A stretch of DNA of 64,000 nt from Larix kaempferi (lineage: Eukaryota > Streptophyta > Pinopsida > Pinales > Pinaceae), in assembly GCA_027924585.1 (NCBI GenBank), contig BSBM01000321.1:365001-429000 (forward strand), read 5' to 3'. The notes beneath the pieces were generated by a model. The model was not told the origin of the DNA, searched no databases, and saw only the letters and a list, made by a program, of their open reading frames with translations. Positions 45,540 through 58,644 of this stretch are shown here, one piece after another (the stretch's first letter is position 1; each line of letters begins with the position of its first letter). Made by a program: the position numbers and the translations under genes.

Positions 45540-47200
45540 AGGACCTAATTACATGAGAAGGAATCTTTGTAGACTTAAGGACCCCGCATAATTAGAAACC
45601 CCCCCTCTAGTATCATTCTTCTTAGACATATCCTCCATAAGGGTAGGCCAAGCATCACCCCCACCCAAAAACTTAGGAATAACACATGAAGAGTCATCAA
45701 GAATCTTACCTTTGGTGCATGCTAAAATACCCGTTGTGCATGAGAATATGTGAAACTCATAGAATCTCAGGTAAGATGGGAGTGAAATAGCCAGATCAAA
45801 TCCATCAAAAACATCCTTCTTCACTGCTTCAGTTGTGGAAACCCATAGAGATGCATGGATACTATCCAACAGAGAACTAGTAATCAAATAGTCCACCCTT
45901 TTTCCAAATCAGTGACCACACCTGGAATCCCCCCATTTCCAGGTAAGTGATTGGTATGTGGAACACCCAAGGGCATAGCCTTAGTACTAGCACCTTGCAA
46001 TGTATCCTTTGAAGAGTTAAATTTTTGCTTCCATACCTTCTTTTGAAAAGGGAGAGAACAATCGACAACCAAATGTCCAAGAAGATGACATTGTGAGCAT
46101 CGAAATGGTATATTTTGATAGTCAACAACCTGAATATAAATAACACTTCCCACCTCAATCTCTAATTAATACACTAAACAAACCCTTATATCTATATCCA
46201 TGAGGACCCGCGCAACAGATCACGAGTTGTTATTAAGGAAGGAATCATCCACTTGTATTGTCTTCCCCAACATATTTCCAAGCTCTAACAAAAACTGCAC
46301 TGACCAGAATTCTAGTGGGATCCCTAGGAACTTAACCTAGATTGAAATTTTGAGAGACCGCTCCGATCGCAGATCGAATAATGGGCTCCAAGGATTCAAT
46401 AAAAGAAATGGAGTGCCATAAAACCAACAACCGGATACTACAACCTCTGCATCCTTCTTGGGGTGGAAATGGAAGCTCAACCACCATTTGGACAACAGAT
46501 TGAAAGGAGGTCCATATTCCAACATAGGCCTCAAGACCATTGCACCCGATCGTTCAAATTCGGAGCCTAATCCATCAGCTGAAAAAAGCGACCCATAAGG
46601 GTCTTGCCTAGATACTCCAAGATCTGGGAAACCTTGATGTCCTCACCCAAGCACATCTTTATTTGATATGATCTCTTCCTACTAACCTTATGCACCCTCT
46701 TTTTTTGTCCAAAACTTATGGAATTTTCATCCTTCACTCCTTCGGAACCACAACGAGAAAGACAATCAAGCTCTAATCTAGGCACCCAATAAACGTGATG
46801 CCTTTGTAGACACAACTTGCTAACCCTACACACAGAAGTATTATGGTTTGAATGGAAGTCTATTTCTCCTGAAAAATCCTTCACATGTGTAGTATTGAGA
46901 TTGGAATCCAAAGCAGTTTTTGTTTTATGGCTTGCAATGAATGCACTCGTAGATCCACTAGAAACGACATCCAAGTGTAAAGAGTTAACACCAACTAGAT
47001 ATGACCCCAACGAATAGTCCTAATGTTAATGGTGTCAAAAACATCAAGTCCATTTTCCGAAACCATAGATGTGACAGGGGAATCTGGCTTGTTAAAATTA
47101 TCCATTTTTTCTGAGTGAGTGAACACCCCAAGGGCCCAATAGGGTTCTTGTCAAGGATTGCCTCCTCCCTTATGTAAACCCTTCCATCCGTCCTCCCCAT
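45540..47200 (-). pseudogene. LINE ORF1 (DUF4283 plus CCHC knuckle), decayed
   Basis: Minus strand. The front part (47200-46600) is shifted between frames. At 46540-46337 PFNLLSKWWLSFHFHPKKD and GCWFYGTPFLLLNPWSP match DUF4283. At 46099-46058 there is an intact zinc knuckle, CSQCHLLGHLVVDC (C-x2-C-x4-H-x4-C). A charged tail runs to about 45540. ORF2 of the same element begins about 310 bp downstream. In active relatives this is the RNA-binding partner protein. Several frameshifts inactivate it. Confidence 0.75.
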
Positions 47201-47645
47201 TTTTTTTTATCATTATTATAATTATAATTATAGTTATTTTGAGAATTTCAAATTTATTAATATATATAAAAAAATAGTGGTATATTTAATCAATTATGAA
47301 TTAATATAAATAAAGTATGATATAAATTTAAATGTTTGGGCACTACATAATTTATTTTGTGCACATAAGTATCTAAACCTTTCATTATTTTATTAATCTT
47401 CATCTCTTAACTTTACACTAATTCAAATTACTTGGAAACTAGCATTAATGAAACAATATAGATTAATCTTGACGGCTAACAACTTTATCTTACTATGACA
47501 TGGCATATGCTTAGTGTAACATATCATACACTTTTACTATTTTATGTTTTCATTAGGACTCCCATTTTAGACCCCATTTTTTTTAATACTAAGTGGTTGG
47601 TACCCATTAATGGCGTGATTACAAATGTTAGGATTTTGCTACTAA

Positions 47646-47648
<3 letters not shown>

Positions 47649-47707
<59 letters not shown>
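47649..47707. repeat. (TA)n microsatellite
   Basis: About 29 TA units without interruption. Confidence 0.9.
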
Positions 47708-47710
<3 letters not shown>

Positions 47711-47859
47711 GATCTTAAACATAGGAGTTATAATTCTACAAATTTAGTCTTATTAGTCCCTACCAAGAGCATCAGGGACTATATAAATCGCGTTGCGTGA
47801 TTGTATTACTCCTTGCACAGTGTTCGAAGCATTTTATCCTAATTTTTATGCCTGTGATT

Positions 47860-48420
47860 CCCTTCCGTCTACTGAGAAATTTGGGGGCCTTATTTGGACT
47901 CATATTGAGGTAGAGGTAGTATCCCATGAACGCTAGTCTTCCCCTTGGCCATAGTTATACATCGAATGCAGCATATCATGAGTTAGGAGGCTACTTACCA
48001 TTTGATTCAATCTTACCAATGTTTTCTAATTATAACATGCCAACCAACCTCCACAATATGATCATTTTGGATTCAATAATAGACATTCTCAAACCCCTGG
48101 ATGCAGGTTCTACTTCAAGGAGACTCCACGTGATTGTTGTGCAAAATGTAGGGCATGCAATGTGGGTGGGAGAAAGCATTTAAATTGATGGGAAGTGGAC
48201 CTAAACAAAGGGTTGTCCTCACACTTGATCCAAAGGGTCTGGTGCACGTAGAGGCAACAAACGAGAGTTATGTAGATTTGATACAAGAAACATGAATTGG
48301 AACATGGTTTTATGAAGCCTATGATAACACTTATGCCATAGGTCTAAATCACAAGGATCCTGCAGCTGACCTTGTCAAGCATCAACAAGTGTAATCCCAA
48401 AGGTGAGTAGTGCGTGACCT
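47860..48420 (+). other. Unrecognised possible coding remnant
   Basis: An 85-codon frame at 47926-48183 (MNASLPLGHSYTSNAAYHEL.. to ..VIVVQNVGHAMWVGESI) has a balanced composition unlike the surrounding AT-rich DNA, and similar-looking sequence continues past its stop to about 48400 in other frames. I do not recognise the family. It could be a piece of a transposon polyprotein or a host pseudogene. Confidence 0.25.
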
Positions 48421-48429
48421 AATCTTGCA

Positions 48430-50480
48430 CAAAATTATTAATATAAATAACTTATTTGATTTTATCTATTTTTTTAATGTGAAATCACTCTTATTGTTGC
48501 ATAAATGGCACATCCTAACACTCACTAGAGTCACAGTGAGAATTCGTCTCTAGGGATTTCGGGGAGCCAAGGTCAAATCCAAACGTTGTAAGGACCAATG
48601 CAGTAGTGGAAGTTGCACTTTCTCTTGGCAATACAACATAATGCATGATATGGGAAGAGTCTAAGGATCTTCTGGCTCATGTTACCAACAAAAGTAGAAG
48701 GCATTTTTGCGTCGAGTGCGGGGAGGTCATGTATAGTTGATTTTGTCACATCCATTAACCAGTTCACATCCTTACTAGGCTGCTTAAGGAAAATTCATGA
48801 AGAATAGCTCCAATCCGAGGTGATTATGCTATAATGTGTCCTTTCTTCCAATATGGTTATGTACATATTTTTGCTTGCGATGTTCTAACTACATACTCAA
48901 TTGTTTGTTTGTACGAACTATTTTCGATTGTTAGATAGCAACAATGATGTCCAGAAAACAGTGGAACATGTCACAACATACTTATGACCACCCATATGCT
49001 TATGCTTCATGTAGTGAATGTTAAAGCAAATTGTCCTATGGGAACATGAAGAAACCATCCTAGAATGATGGTGCCAGGTATGTGAGGAGTGCAACACTGA
49101 CACCAACATTGATATGGCCCTTTCCATTTTCTTGAAGAAGTCGCTTGAGTATTTTATTTTTAGAGAGGAGAGGATAGTGGGTTTCAAATCTAGTTCTTCA
49201 TAGATCTCGGTGCCTTCTAAACCCTAGTTTTTTGTGGGCATTGGAAATTGAGCTCTGAATGTCAATTACATTGACTTCGAATTTGTCCATTTTGATAAAT
49301 AGTTTAGAATCACTTTAAGCTCGACATTGCCAATGTATTTGGTAACATACTCTATCAAATTCCAACTAAATACAAGATTAGTGGTCATCCAAACGTTTCT
49401 CTCGGTGTCGATAAACAAATCTATATGTCAATTCATGGAGTTTAACCCTAATTAATACCCTCACTGATATACAACAAATGGTTTCTTGCTAGTTTTAGCA
49501 TTAAATGTATATCATCTATCATATCTAATGACAAATCATAAAATTGCTCGTATAAGATAATGAATTGCACAAAATAGGTGCTCATTTTTTAAAATTTTAC
49601 ATTCATATACCTATAACTATACTAAATTGGTGGCAATGTTGCTATGCTTGGCAGCTATTAAAATAACACCCAACTAAAAAAAGAAAAAGAAAGACACACA
49701 TTGTAGATAATGTAATTCACAATTTCATGAATATTTAAAGAAACAAATCCAACTGAAAAGACTGACTGATTACATCAGCCATCCCAAAAAATTAAAAATG
49801 TTATCGAGACTATACACATAACATGCACTTAACAAAAGCTCCATAGCCATAAGCATACTTTGGACAACAACGACACCAATGTCAATTTTGGTGAGAATTT
49901 TTTCAATTCAATGGTAGTTCCAGGGATTGTGGTTGAATTTCTTCTCCTTGAACAAGTTGCATATACTTTTTATGGGCGACAACACAATAACCACACACAG
50001 AATTACATGACACTTGTAGAGATGTCCTCAGTCCACTGCAAATGGCACTTTTCAACACCTCCTCAATGTAAATAACCAATCTTTTGGACATGTGGTCATT
50101 GATTGATTCCAATAAAAACACATATAACAATAATGGTCATGTAACCTACATCCATCCCCACTTAAAAAAAGATGATGCAGGAAGGTGACACAAACTAAGC
50201 ACTGGAGCTTGCCACCGAGACATGTGTAGGCATTGACACATATACATATAACACAAATCTCAATAACAAAGACTTGTTGCATTGCAACTACCCTTGTTTA
50301 CTTTTGTATTTGCTTTTTTACATTTGATTTTTTTAAATCTTATTAATATTATACTAATATTATTTATTAAATATAGTACATAATTTTAACAACCTTAAAG
50401 CCCCTAGTATCTAGGGCGAAATTAAACACTCTAAATTTATCTTTCAACTACTTTAATTTGAATGGAGTACACGTTCACTC
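48430..50480. other. No gene recognised
   Basis: AT-rich sequence with only short frames on both strands and no motif that I can assign. Confidence 0.5.
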
Positions 50481-50483
50481 AAA

Positions 50484-50784
50484 GTTGATAAAGTCAAACA
50501 GTTATAAAAGCAAAACATCAATGTAAAGTTTTTGTATCTTTAAATAACTTTTATATTAAAGAAAGTATATATTTTAAAAAAACTAATGAAGAAACTATTT
50601 AATGTGAAGAGGCCAAGTTCAAAAGTCTAAGGCGTTGATAAAGTTAGTAAGTTCTAAAGCGAATCATCAATATAAAGTTCTTGTATTTTTAAAGAACACT
50701 TTACTATTAAAGAAAGTATATATTAAAAAAAATAATGCAGAAACTATTTAATTTGTGAAGATTCTAAGTTCACAAGTCTAAGAC
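50484..50784. repeat. 150-bp tandem duplication
   Basis: GTTGATAAAGT starts both units (50484 and 50634). They share TTAAAGAAAGTATATATT and GAAACTATTTAAT and end AAGTCTAAG.CG, with about 20 percent divergence by eye. Confidence 0.8.
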
Positions 50785-51094
50785 GTGTGGGGACTATGGT
50801 ACCGTCCACTCACTCCACATTGCAATCATGGAAAGAATCTTTACTACATCCAATGACAAAATCCTGAAAGGCACATTTTGCTATTTACACAATTGATTAT
50901 GTATCACTAAAAATTATTTCATTTTTTCTAAAAACACAATAAATATGCCAAGCCCTTTTTCTATACTTGTATTATTATTCATATTATTATAATTATAATT
51001 ATATATTTTTAAAATGACTACATTATGCACAGTGTAATTATTTAAACTGCATGAAGTACACGGTGCATAATTGGAAGAAGGTGATAGCTTGATG

Positions 51095-51230
51095 TGTTAG
51101 CTCGAGTGGTTGGGAGCTGTAAATTGCAAGAAAAATGTTCGAGGGGCAAATCCTCGGGTGGCTATGCGTAAGGGCCTCACTTGATGTCCCTGTCGGGTTA
51201 GGCTCTGGAATCATTTACAGTGGTTAATAA
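51095..51230 (+). repeat. tRNA-derived SINE-like sequence
   Basis: An A-box-like TAGCTCGAGTGG at about 51099 is followed after about 40 bp by GGGGCAAATCCTCGGG, close to a B-box (GGTTCAAATCC). A GC-richer tail runs to about 51220 (TGTCCCTGTCGGGTTAGGC), unlike the AT-rich surroundings. It does not fold as a complete tRNA. The 3' end and any target duplication were not determined. Confidence 0.5.
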
Positions 51231-51239
51231 TGTCTACCA

Positions 51240-53060
51240 TCCATATTATATGGTATTTTATTACATTGCATTACTTGTTATTCACAACTTCAAACATCCC
51301 GAATAAAGTGGAAAAAGGTTTCAACTTTGTTGTTGTCAAGGATAAGCTAAAGAGAGGAACAATGTTGAATAATCAGATATAACCACTTCAATATAATTAA
51401 TATAGGAAGGAACGACATAACCAATATATCCCACAACTCTTCACAAAGACACATGTGGAGAAAGTGAAGTAAACATGGAGCTAATCTACACAAAAGAAAG
51501 CAACGATTTCACTTCAAAACTAGGTGTCACACACCTTCTGTGAAGGCTATTCAAAGGGGTACGTGCATTCTATGAAGGAAGGTCATGTATGTTCATGCCT
51601 TTACTCTCTGTAACGCATGTACATGTCTGTTAAGGCCTTGTAATTGTAGATCCATGAAAGATGAAGCTGTCTAGATGGAAACCTGCAAAAATATGAACCA
51701 AAAACGGGCAAACAACTAGATCTGCTACTAGAGAGATAGATCCTTGATAGTAGGTTAGTATACAATAGATTTCAAATCATATCTATAGAAAAACCCAAGT
51801 GAAACTTGAAAAAATTATGAAAACTTCTAAAAAATAAACGGAGAGGGTTAGGGTTTTGAGAAAAAAACAAACATGTAGAAAAATTCACAGATCTGTGGTG
51901 TAGGTGAGAGAAACACTCTTCCCTTCATACACCTATGTCTTTTGTCTTAGTTTAATGATTTTGTATTCCAATTTAAAAACTTACTTAGAAGCAATCTACA
52001 TTTGATTCGATGTGATCTCTGCATCATTCACTTACCATCAAAAGGCTAGTTCACTTTTCATGAATCGGACTCCTGTACAATATTTCATTGGATGGAAATT
52101 TTTGTCTCATAACAAAAATCCACCTCAAACTCACTTGGAGATTTTTGTCATTGGTCTTTCCATCGAATTCATTAGAGTTGTGTACTAAAGTCACCTAAGA
52201 ACAAAGTCTATAAATGATGGCTCTATTGGTAGCTAGAAATCACTACCTACATGTGTGCCTGAGCATCTTCTCAAAGGAGGGAATAATACAAAACCCAGGA
52301 AATATATCTACTCAAATTTTACATAAAACAAATCACATTTCCAATCATAAAGTTGCCACATACACCATTTAATCGAGATTCAATAAAACATAGAGGATGC
52401 TTCTTCAATCCAAATCGCACCAGCAAACACTAAAAAAAATGCACAGATACAAAAACAAAGCATATGGTAACAAACTTTTCCTCTTGATTATTCTTGAGAC
52501 CACTCTACACATACCTAGAAACCATGGACAAACCATGTGACATAATCATGGATGGGAAAATATCAATTTACTGTGGGAGCCAAGAATCATTTTTATTCAT
52601 TTTCTGCAATCAAATACATAGTACATCATTTCCCCTTCCCTTTCTCCAGTTCCAGATCGATTCTTATACATATAAGGGAACCGATCTGATCGAGATCCAT
52701 GAAGGATGGATCAAATCCAGTATTTAAAGAAAATATTGAATCAAAACATAAACTTCTACCTATTGACTTGCTTAAAAATAGTGATTACAAATTTGGTGGG
52801 AAAAGAAATCCCTTATTTCTTGAACTAATTCTGTTTTTAAGAGAACCAACTCTCTTTAGTAAAATAAGTTTTGACCTTCTAGAGGTCAGGTTTTGACTTT
52901 CAAATGATGCTACTGTATCAATTTGAAGAAAAACCATAAGGGTTGTCTAGATCTGATGGAAAATCTACTGGATATGGAGGGCGCCAAATCTTTTTGAATA
53001 ACTCGGTGCTTGAATTTTTGTTTAAACAAAAATTACTGAAGAATGTAGAGCATAGTAACC
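51240..53060. other. Possible interior of a minus-strand LTR element; no coding frame recognised
   Basis: Lies on the internal side of the PBS at 53061-53073. The minus-strand leader-like part (52900-53060) lacks gag motifs, and the other LTR was not located. Open frames such as 52494-52727 show no known domain. Confidence 0.35.
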
Positions 53061-53073
53061 AACTCTGATACCA
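53061..53073 (-). promoter_or_regulatory. Primer-binding site of an LTR element
   Basis: Minus strand TGGTATCAGAGTT, matching the initiator tRNA-Met complement over 11 bases, directly next to a TGTTAG LTR end at 53074. Confidence 0.75.
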
Positions 53074-53508
53074 TGTTAGAATATTGAGAAATATGCATAA
53101 ACATACAACAATAAATTTACTAACATGTAAACCAATAGCAATAATCTACTATTCTATCCCTCTATCCATACAAGCACCAAATAATCAAATAGTAAACAAG
53201 AGACAAGAGAAAAAAAGATAGTACACCAGATATACATGGTAAAACCCCAAATGGGGAAACATCCACAGGAAGGTATGATATTCTTTATTCTTCAGAAATA
53301 TCCAATCTTACACTTGAGCTCCACCCACATAAGCATCACATCACACTCCATCTTCACTTCATGTCACAGTGACATAATAATATCATGTGTGTAAATGAGC
53401 CTCCTTTACCTCTATTATATAGCCAGAGGTATGGAAGATTTACATCCCATAATATGTTAAGCCCTAAATGTGGGAAAATTTCCCCTTATATGGGTCACAT
53501 TATATTAT
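53074..53508 (-). repeat. Isolated LTR next to the PBS
   Basis: Begins TGTTAGAATATTGAG at the PBS. A minus-strand TATA-like CTATATAATAG lies near 53410. The outer end is placed tentatively at GGGTCACA (53508); no second copy is in view to confirm it. Confidence 0.5.
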
Positions 53509-53511
53509 TTT

Positions 53512-53867
53512 TGATGTCGGCTTGGTCCATTAGTTGTAGTTATCATTAGTATGGTTATATTAGTTATGTCGGCTTGGGTCAGTTAGTTGAAATTGTACCT
53601 CTTAGTATCCTATATATAAGAAGGAGACCTTTTCATTTGGAGCATATTGTCTTGTCTTGTACTGTGTACTTAGTACATTGTATAAGGAGGTTTCCTCCTC
53701 GAAGAGGCTTGTTGTTCATGTATTTTCTTCATTAAAGTCATGGAGTACTCTTTCTGGTCTATTTCTGCTCTTCTCATGCTCTTTTTTGGAAATTTGTTGC
53801 ATAAAATAATACATGTGGGATAAATAGATTTCCACGTCTCTTATATAAACAAATGTAGTAAGAGTCA
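53512..53867 (+). mobile_element. Possible solo LTR, 356 bp
   Basis: Begins TGATGTCGGC and ends AGAGTCA, with ATTTT on both sides (53507-53511 and 53868-53872). A TATA box CTATATATAAG lies near 53610. The target duplication is AT-rich and could be chance. Confidence 0.4.
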
Positions 53868-53879
53868 ATTTTATTACAT

Positions 53880-55014
53880 GATGCATGTGGGATAACTCCA
53901 TTTAATTGTAATATCCCTTCAAAGGAAAGTCCTTGGATTCACCTTGTTTTGACTCTAGGGTTTTGTTTACAACTGGTTCCAAACACCTCCAAATGACTTT
54001 GAATTTGGGGAGGAAGGTCTTGATGGGGCATAGGACATATTAACACACCTATCAGACATTCAAACAACTTATATACCCATACATGGTCTGAAAATTGCAT
54101 GGGGAGAAGTTTCGGAACAAAACTAGTTAATTTGAGAAGTGGAGATCCCCCCTAGGTCTGACATTAGATGCTCTTCCAAACACTGTACGAACTCCACTAA
54201 TTATTGATTTGAGGCTTGTATCTGTTAGAGGACATTAGTAACAATATATTTACAGCATTAGATTTGGTTTTATGGTCGAATAGACATCCTAATGAACAAC
54301 AACTTCTAGAGTCTAGTTTTTGAGGTGAAATTGGTGGGAAAGGAGTCTCAAATTTCTTCATAAACCATAGTAAAACTTTAGAGTTCTGCACACATCATTT
54401 GGGCCATCAAATTAAATTCATATTCACCTCATAATATGATAAATAACTCATCAAAATCTGATATAAAACAGGTACAATATCATTCCAAAATCACTATGCA
54501 AATGTTATGGGGAAAATGGGGAAAATGGCTCGAATCTCTTCCTTGAATGTAAATATCACTTTAAATACATAATGTTTCAAGTTGTGGATCTGATTATATG
54601 ATTATTACAGATATATATATTAGCTAACATGTCCATGAAGTCGAAATAACAATCCTTCACTAACTATATGCAACAACAAGTGCGCCCTTGCACATTTACA
54701 TGACATTGAGAGAAAGATAGTAGAATAGGCATAGAATAAGAATGAGAGACGATGAAATCAAACTCAATTTGGGTTTGAACTTGCATCAAAACATCTCCCT
54801 GAATATGTGTTGAGAGGTCTGAATGGCCTCTCCATCAACCAACTAGGATGGGAATCTTGCACCCTCGAAATTGGTTCTAAGGCAAGAAGGATAAGCATCC
54901 ACCTTGCAAGGACAAGCTGAGCTATCCATTTTTTACCAAATGAGAAAATGATAAAAATCTAGTCTCCTTATTTATTCTTGTCTTTTATTAACCTCCCAAG
55001 GCCTCCTTAGATCG
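53880..55014. other. No gene recognised
   Basis: About 1.1 kb of AT-rich sequence with short frames only, between the possible solo LTR and element F. Confidence 0.5.
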
Positions 55015-55019
55015 AATTT

Positions 55020-56407
55020 TGTCACGTCCCCTCCCATGGACCCAATTCAAGGAAGGGAACATGATACCAAAATCTGGGTTTTTCATAAACTCAGCCCGAT
55101 TCATTAGATTCATAAAAACAAATGTGTGCAAATGCAAACAAAGCAAATATGCACAGCGGAATAAAACATCATCCACACACATTTCATATGCATTCAGCAT
55201 ATCAAAACAATCATCAATTTAATACATTAGAGAAGTAAACCACATAGACAGAAAAATACTTATCTTCATTGTGCAATTGTCCCAAGCAACTAGCTATGTC
55301 ACTGCAATGTTCCACCCAACCATAGGTATCTGCCCAGCCTGTGTTCTTTCGGCACTCAGAGACCACCCTCGAGTTGGGCATGATTTCTACAAGGAAAATG
55401 GGACATTCATACTCATACACAGCCAAATAATCACTGCATCTAAGCCAAGCCAGTCCACAGCTGGGTTTATCAGGCTAAATCTGAACCCTCTTCATTTATG
55501 GATGCTTGCACTCAAGCTCAAGCCAAAACAATGGATACCCATATCCCATACCCCAACATACACTAATTACACACAACAAAACTCCATCATTGGGCATGGA
55601 TACACATTTTAACAGTGGGATTTACAACAAGATGGCCATGGGTTTCCCCCAAATCGTGGGCACACCAAAAACAAACTGTGGAAAGAGAAATTCGACCACA
55701 GGGAGCAAAACCGATTTCTCCCACAGGTTATGGGCATTCCTATGGAAAAAACGGCCTTAATGAAACCCCAAATCGATTTGTTCTCTTCCCCACTGGTAAC
55801 AAAACAAAAACGCCCTTCCCATCTAGAAAGATGAAGGAAAACACAGAAAAACCATGGAGGAAAACACCCAGGAAGCTCCCAACTCATGAGAGAGCAAAGC
55901 TGATGGGTGAAGAATGGCTTGGGGAGAAATTCCGTGGCTCTTTTCTTGCCAAGGAATCCAAACACGATTTTCCATGCACGGTGGCTTGCCCATACCCGAA
56001 TTCGGACAACCATACCTCCCATTCCCCAAGGCATTAACTATTTCAACCAACTCTTGGGAGAAATGAATGATTGGGTACAAAAGTCAACATGCGTAGTTGA
56101 GGGTTTTATGGGTTCTCTCATTGACACTTGGCTTGACTTGATTGGCTCAAGGGTTTGAATGTTTCCCTCCCAATTCCTTGTAAAATCATGCCCCCATCTC
56201 TTGTTGCATTGCATAGCTAGTTGTGGGTATTTTATTAAAATGCATATTTACATGATATTTACAATTCCATTGTGCCTAGCTAGCACGTAAACATATGCAT
56301 CAATAAATCGATGGCGAGGCCTTGGCCTTGAGCTCCTCACCACGATTTTATAACAATATTACAACATTTACATTTTAATGTAATGGGATCAAAACTGGGA
56401 TATTACA
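55020..56407 (-). repeat. Element F 3' LTR
   Basis: TGTCACGTCCCCTCCCATGG to GGGATATTACA. Overlapping open frames on both strands (55271-56158) recur in the other LTR and belong to the repeat, not to a gene. Confidence 0.9.
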
Positions 56408-56424
56408 ATCCCCTCCCCCTTGGA
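56408..56424 (-). promoter_or_regulatory. Element F polypurine tract
   Basis: Minus strand CCAAGGGGGAGGGGAT abuts the 3' LTR start TGTAATATC. Confidence 0.85.
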
Positions 56425-57727
56425 ATAACACCGTCCTCAGTGTTCCAACACTTAGGATTATATACCCACTTTACACATGTCCCAAACTTCACAAAAGGTG
56501 GCAGGTTTGTCCTGCGTTTCATCTCTTTAATTTGAAATTTCAGGACCAAGTCCTTTGGCTTCCACAAGTTGTTCCTGTTGGCTTTGATCTTCCATCTCTG
56601 CAGGTGGGCATTGCTCCACAGCAATCCCTTCCTTTATTTACCTTCCAGCTGATCTACAAGTCTGGAATTTCATGGCTGCTATCTTTCTTTTTGTCTTGAC
56701 AACTATTGAGGAATATTTTCAGCCAAAACAAATAGCTTCTGGTCTGCTTCCATGATCAATGTGCACAACTGGCTCTCACTTTTCTCACTAGAAACCATTT
56801 GGCAAGTAACAACTGAAAAAAATGGCTTTCAATTTCTCACCGGTAAGACTCATCATGGCAATTCCTGTTAGGGAAAGCATAACACAATATTAAAATTAAT
56901 CAATTGTTTTCCCAATTGACATGGAAAGTCCATTCTTCACTCATGAGACTTCCACACTTTTCATGCTTTCCCAACATACACATGAACTCATTCATGTTCA
57001 TCCTTTCACAGGGAAATAACTATTTCAGCATTCACAATTCATTTCAAGCAATTAAACACAATCTATTTTCATCCATGACATGCACTCAACAATATTTTGT
57101 TTCTAAGATGCATTAGTAAAAAGGAAAGAGAAGAGTAAGAGTTTCCCCATCTTAGTCTTGTTCCAATCCGGAGCCACGCCATCACTTGTGTTTCTATGCT
57201 CCTTAGCCTCTTTCACTTCAATGTGAATGCTTGACTTTCCCTTTCTTGGCTATGACACTTAGTGTCTAAGGTCTGTCTAATGCTCTTCAACTAGGGAACC
57301 CTTCCCCATTGTTTCCTACAGAACCTTTGGCTGCTAGGACCCACACATGTCCACTAGCACCATCTTTCATTACTGCTCATACTGATCTCTTTAGGACGGT
57401 CACATGTCCACATGCATCCCTAGGATGCCTTCATAATCCTTGCTTCCAGCAATACCTAAACTCAAACATTGAATCAATTCACATGTTTAGTCTATTTCCA
57501 TAGGGTTTATCTCTAAACAAGAGTTTGAGAAATCATAACCAACTCATATACACACATATATTCATAAGCAAGAAGCTGCAAGATAACTAAGTACTTATCT
57601 GTATTGGATGTCCTCACCTTATTCCACAGGTTCCTTCTTTGCTTTACAAGCCTTGGATTTACTGTGGATACAATAATGAATGTTGGGCCAGCACGCAGGC
57701 TACTATACAACATCAAGTAGTTAATGC

Positions 57728-57997
57728 CCAACCAGTTACTCTCTGGATTACCAAGAATTTATAGCTCCAACCAGTTACTCTCTGGATTTACCAAGAATTT
57801 ATAGCTCCAATCAGTTACTCTCTGGATTTACCAAGAATTTATAGTTCCAACCAGTTACTCTCTGGATTACCAAGCATTTATAGCTCCAACCAGTTACTCT
57901 TTGGATTTACCAAGAATTTATAGTTCCAACCAGTTACTCTCTGGATTACCAAGCATTTATAGTTCCAACCAGTTACTCTCTGGATTTACCAAGCATT
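57728..57997. repeat. 39/40-bp tandem array, seven units
   Basis: Unit CCAACCAGTTACTCTCTGGA followed by TTTACCAAGAATTTATAGCT, with small variants (a one-base deletion in some units, AAGAA/AAGCA). A degenerate extra copy lies near 58215-58262. Confidence 0.92.
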
Positions 57998-58396
57998 TAT
58001 AGCTCTTTCAGGGTCCTTGCTTCCTGCAATGACCAAAGTTTCCAACAAAGAAACAACAGTGTATCAGCTTGGCTTTCATAAGACTTGTTCATGAAATTTT
58101 CATTATCCAAAAATGAATGAAAATCAAATACTTACATGTATTGGGCAGTTCCTTGCTACTCCACGGGTTTCCTTCTCTGCTTTACAAGCCTTGGATCACC
58201 TGTGGAATGGAGTTTAATGCCCAACAAATTTACTCTTTGGATTTACCAAACATTTGTGGTGCCCAACTAGTCCCATACCTGGTTGGCCCTCTCCATTTTT
58301 GAGCCAACACATCCGTCTGAGTCATCGACCAATGGAAGGAAACTGCACCACCGACCATTATAGGTCAAAGCTCTACTACGGAGCCATAGGCATATA

Positions 58397-58644
58397 ACAA
58401 CCTTTCACTAATACCTCCACAAAAACCAAGTAATTAATGCCAAACCAGTACACCGACTAGGTTTATTAGGCATGCAACAACCCTTCATCAATACCTCCAC
58501 AACATCCAAGTAAATAATGCCAAACCAGTACACCGACTAGGTTCATTAGGCATGCAACAACCCTTCATCAATTCCTCCACAACATCCAAGTAAATAATGC
58601 CAAACCAGTACACCGACTGGGTTCATTAGGAATGCAACAACCCT
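58397..58644. repeat. 80-bp tandem array, about three units
   Basis: Each unit contains ACCTCCACAACATCCAAGTA or a variant, then AATGCCAAACCAGTACACCG and TAGG.T.ATTAGGCATGCAAC. A partial fourth copy follows. Confidence 0.9.

Noticed and set aside
47495-47800. 101-codon frame with a long alternating Ile-Tyr run
   Set aside because: It is a translation of the (TA)n microsatellite.
55271-56158. Cluster of overlapping open frames, recurring at 62767-63577
   Set aside because: Both clusters are the two LTRs of element F; overlapping frames on both strands and no recognised domain argue against a gene.
57728-58644. Regular 40- and 80-bp repeats considered as a CRISPR array
   Set aside because: Repeats are directly adjacent without unique spacers and lie inside a plant retrotransposon.
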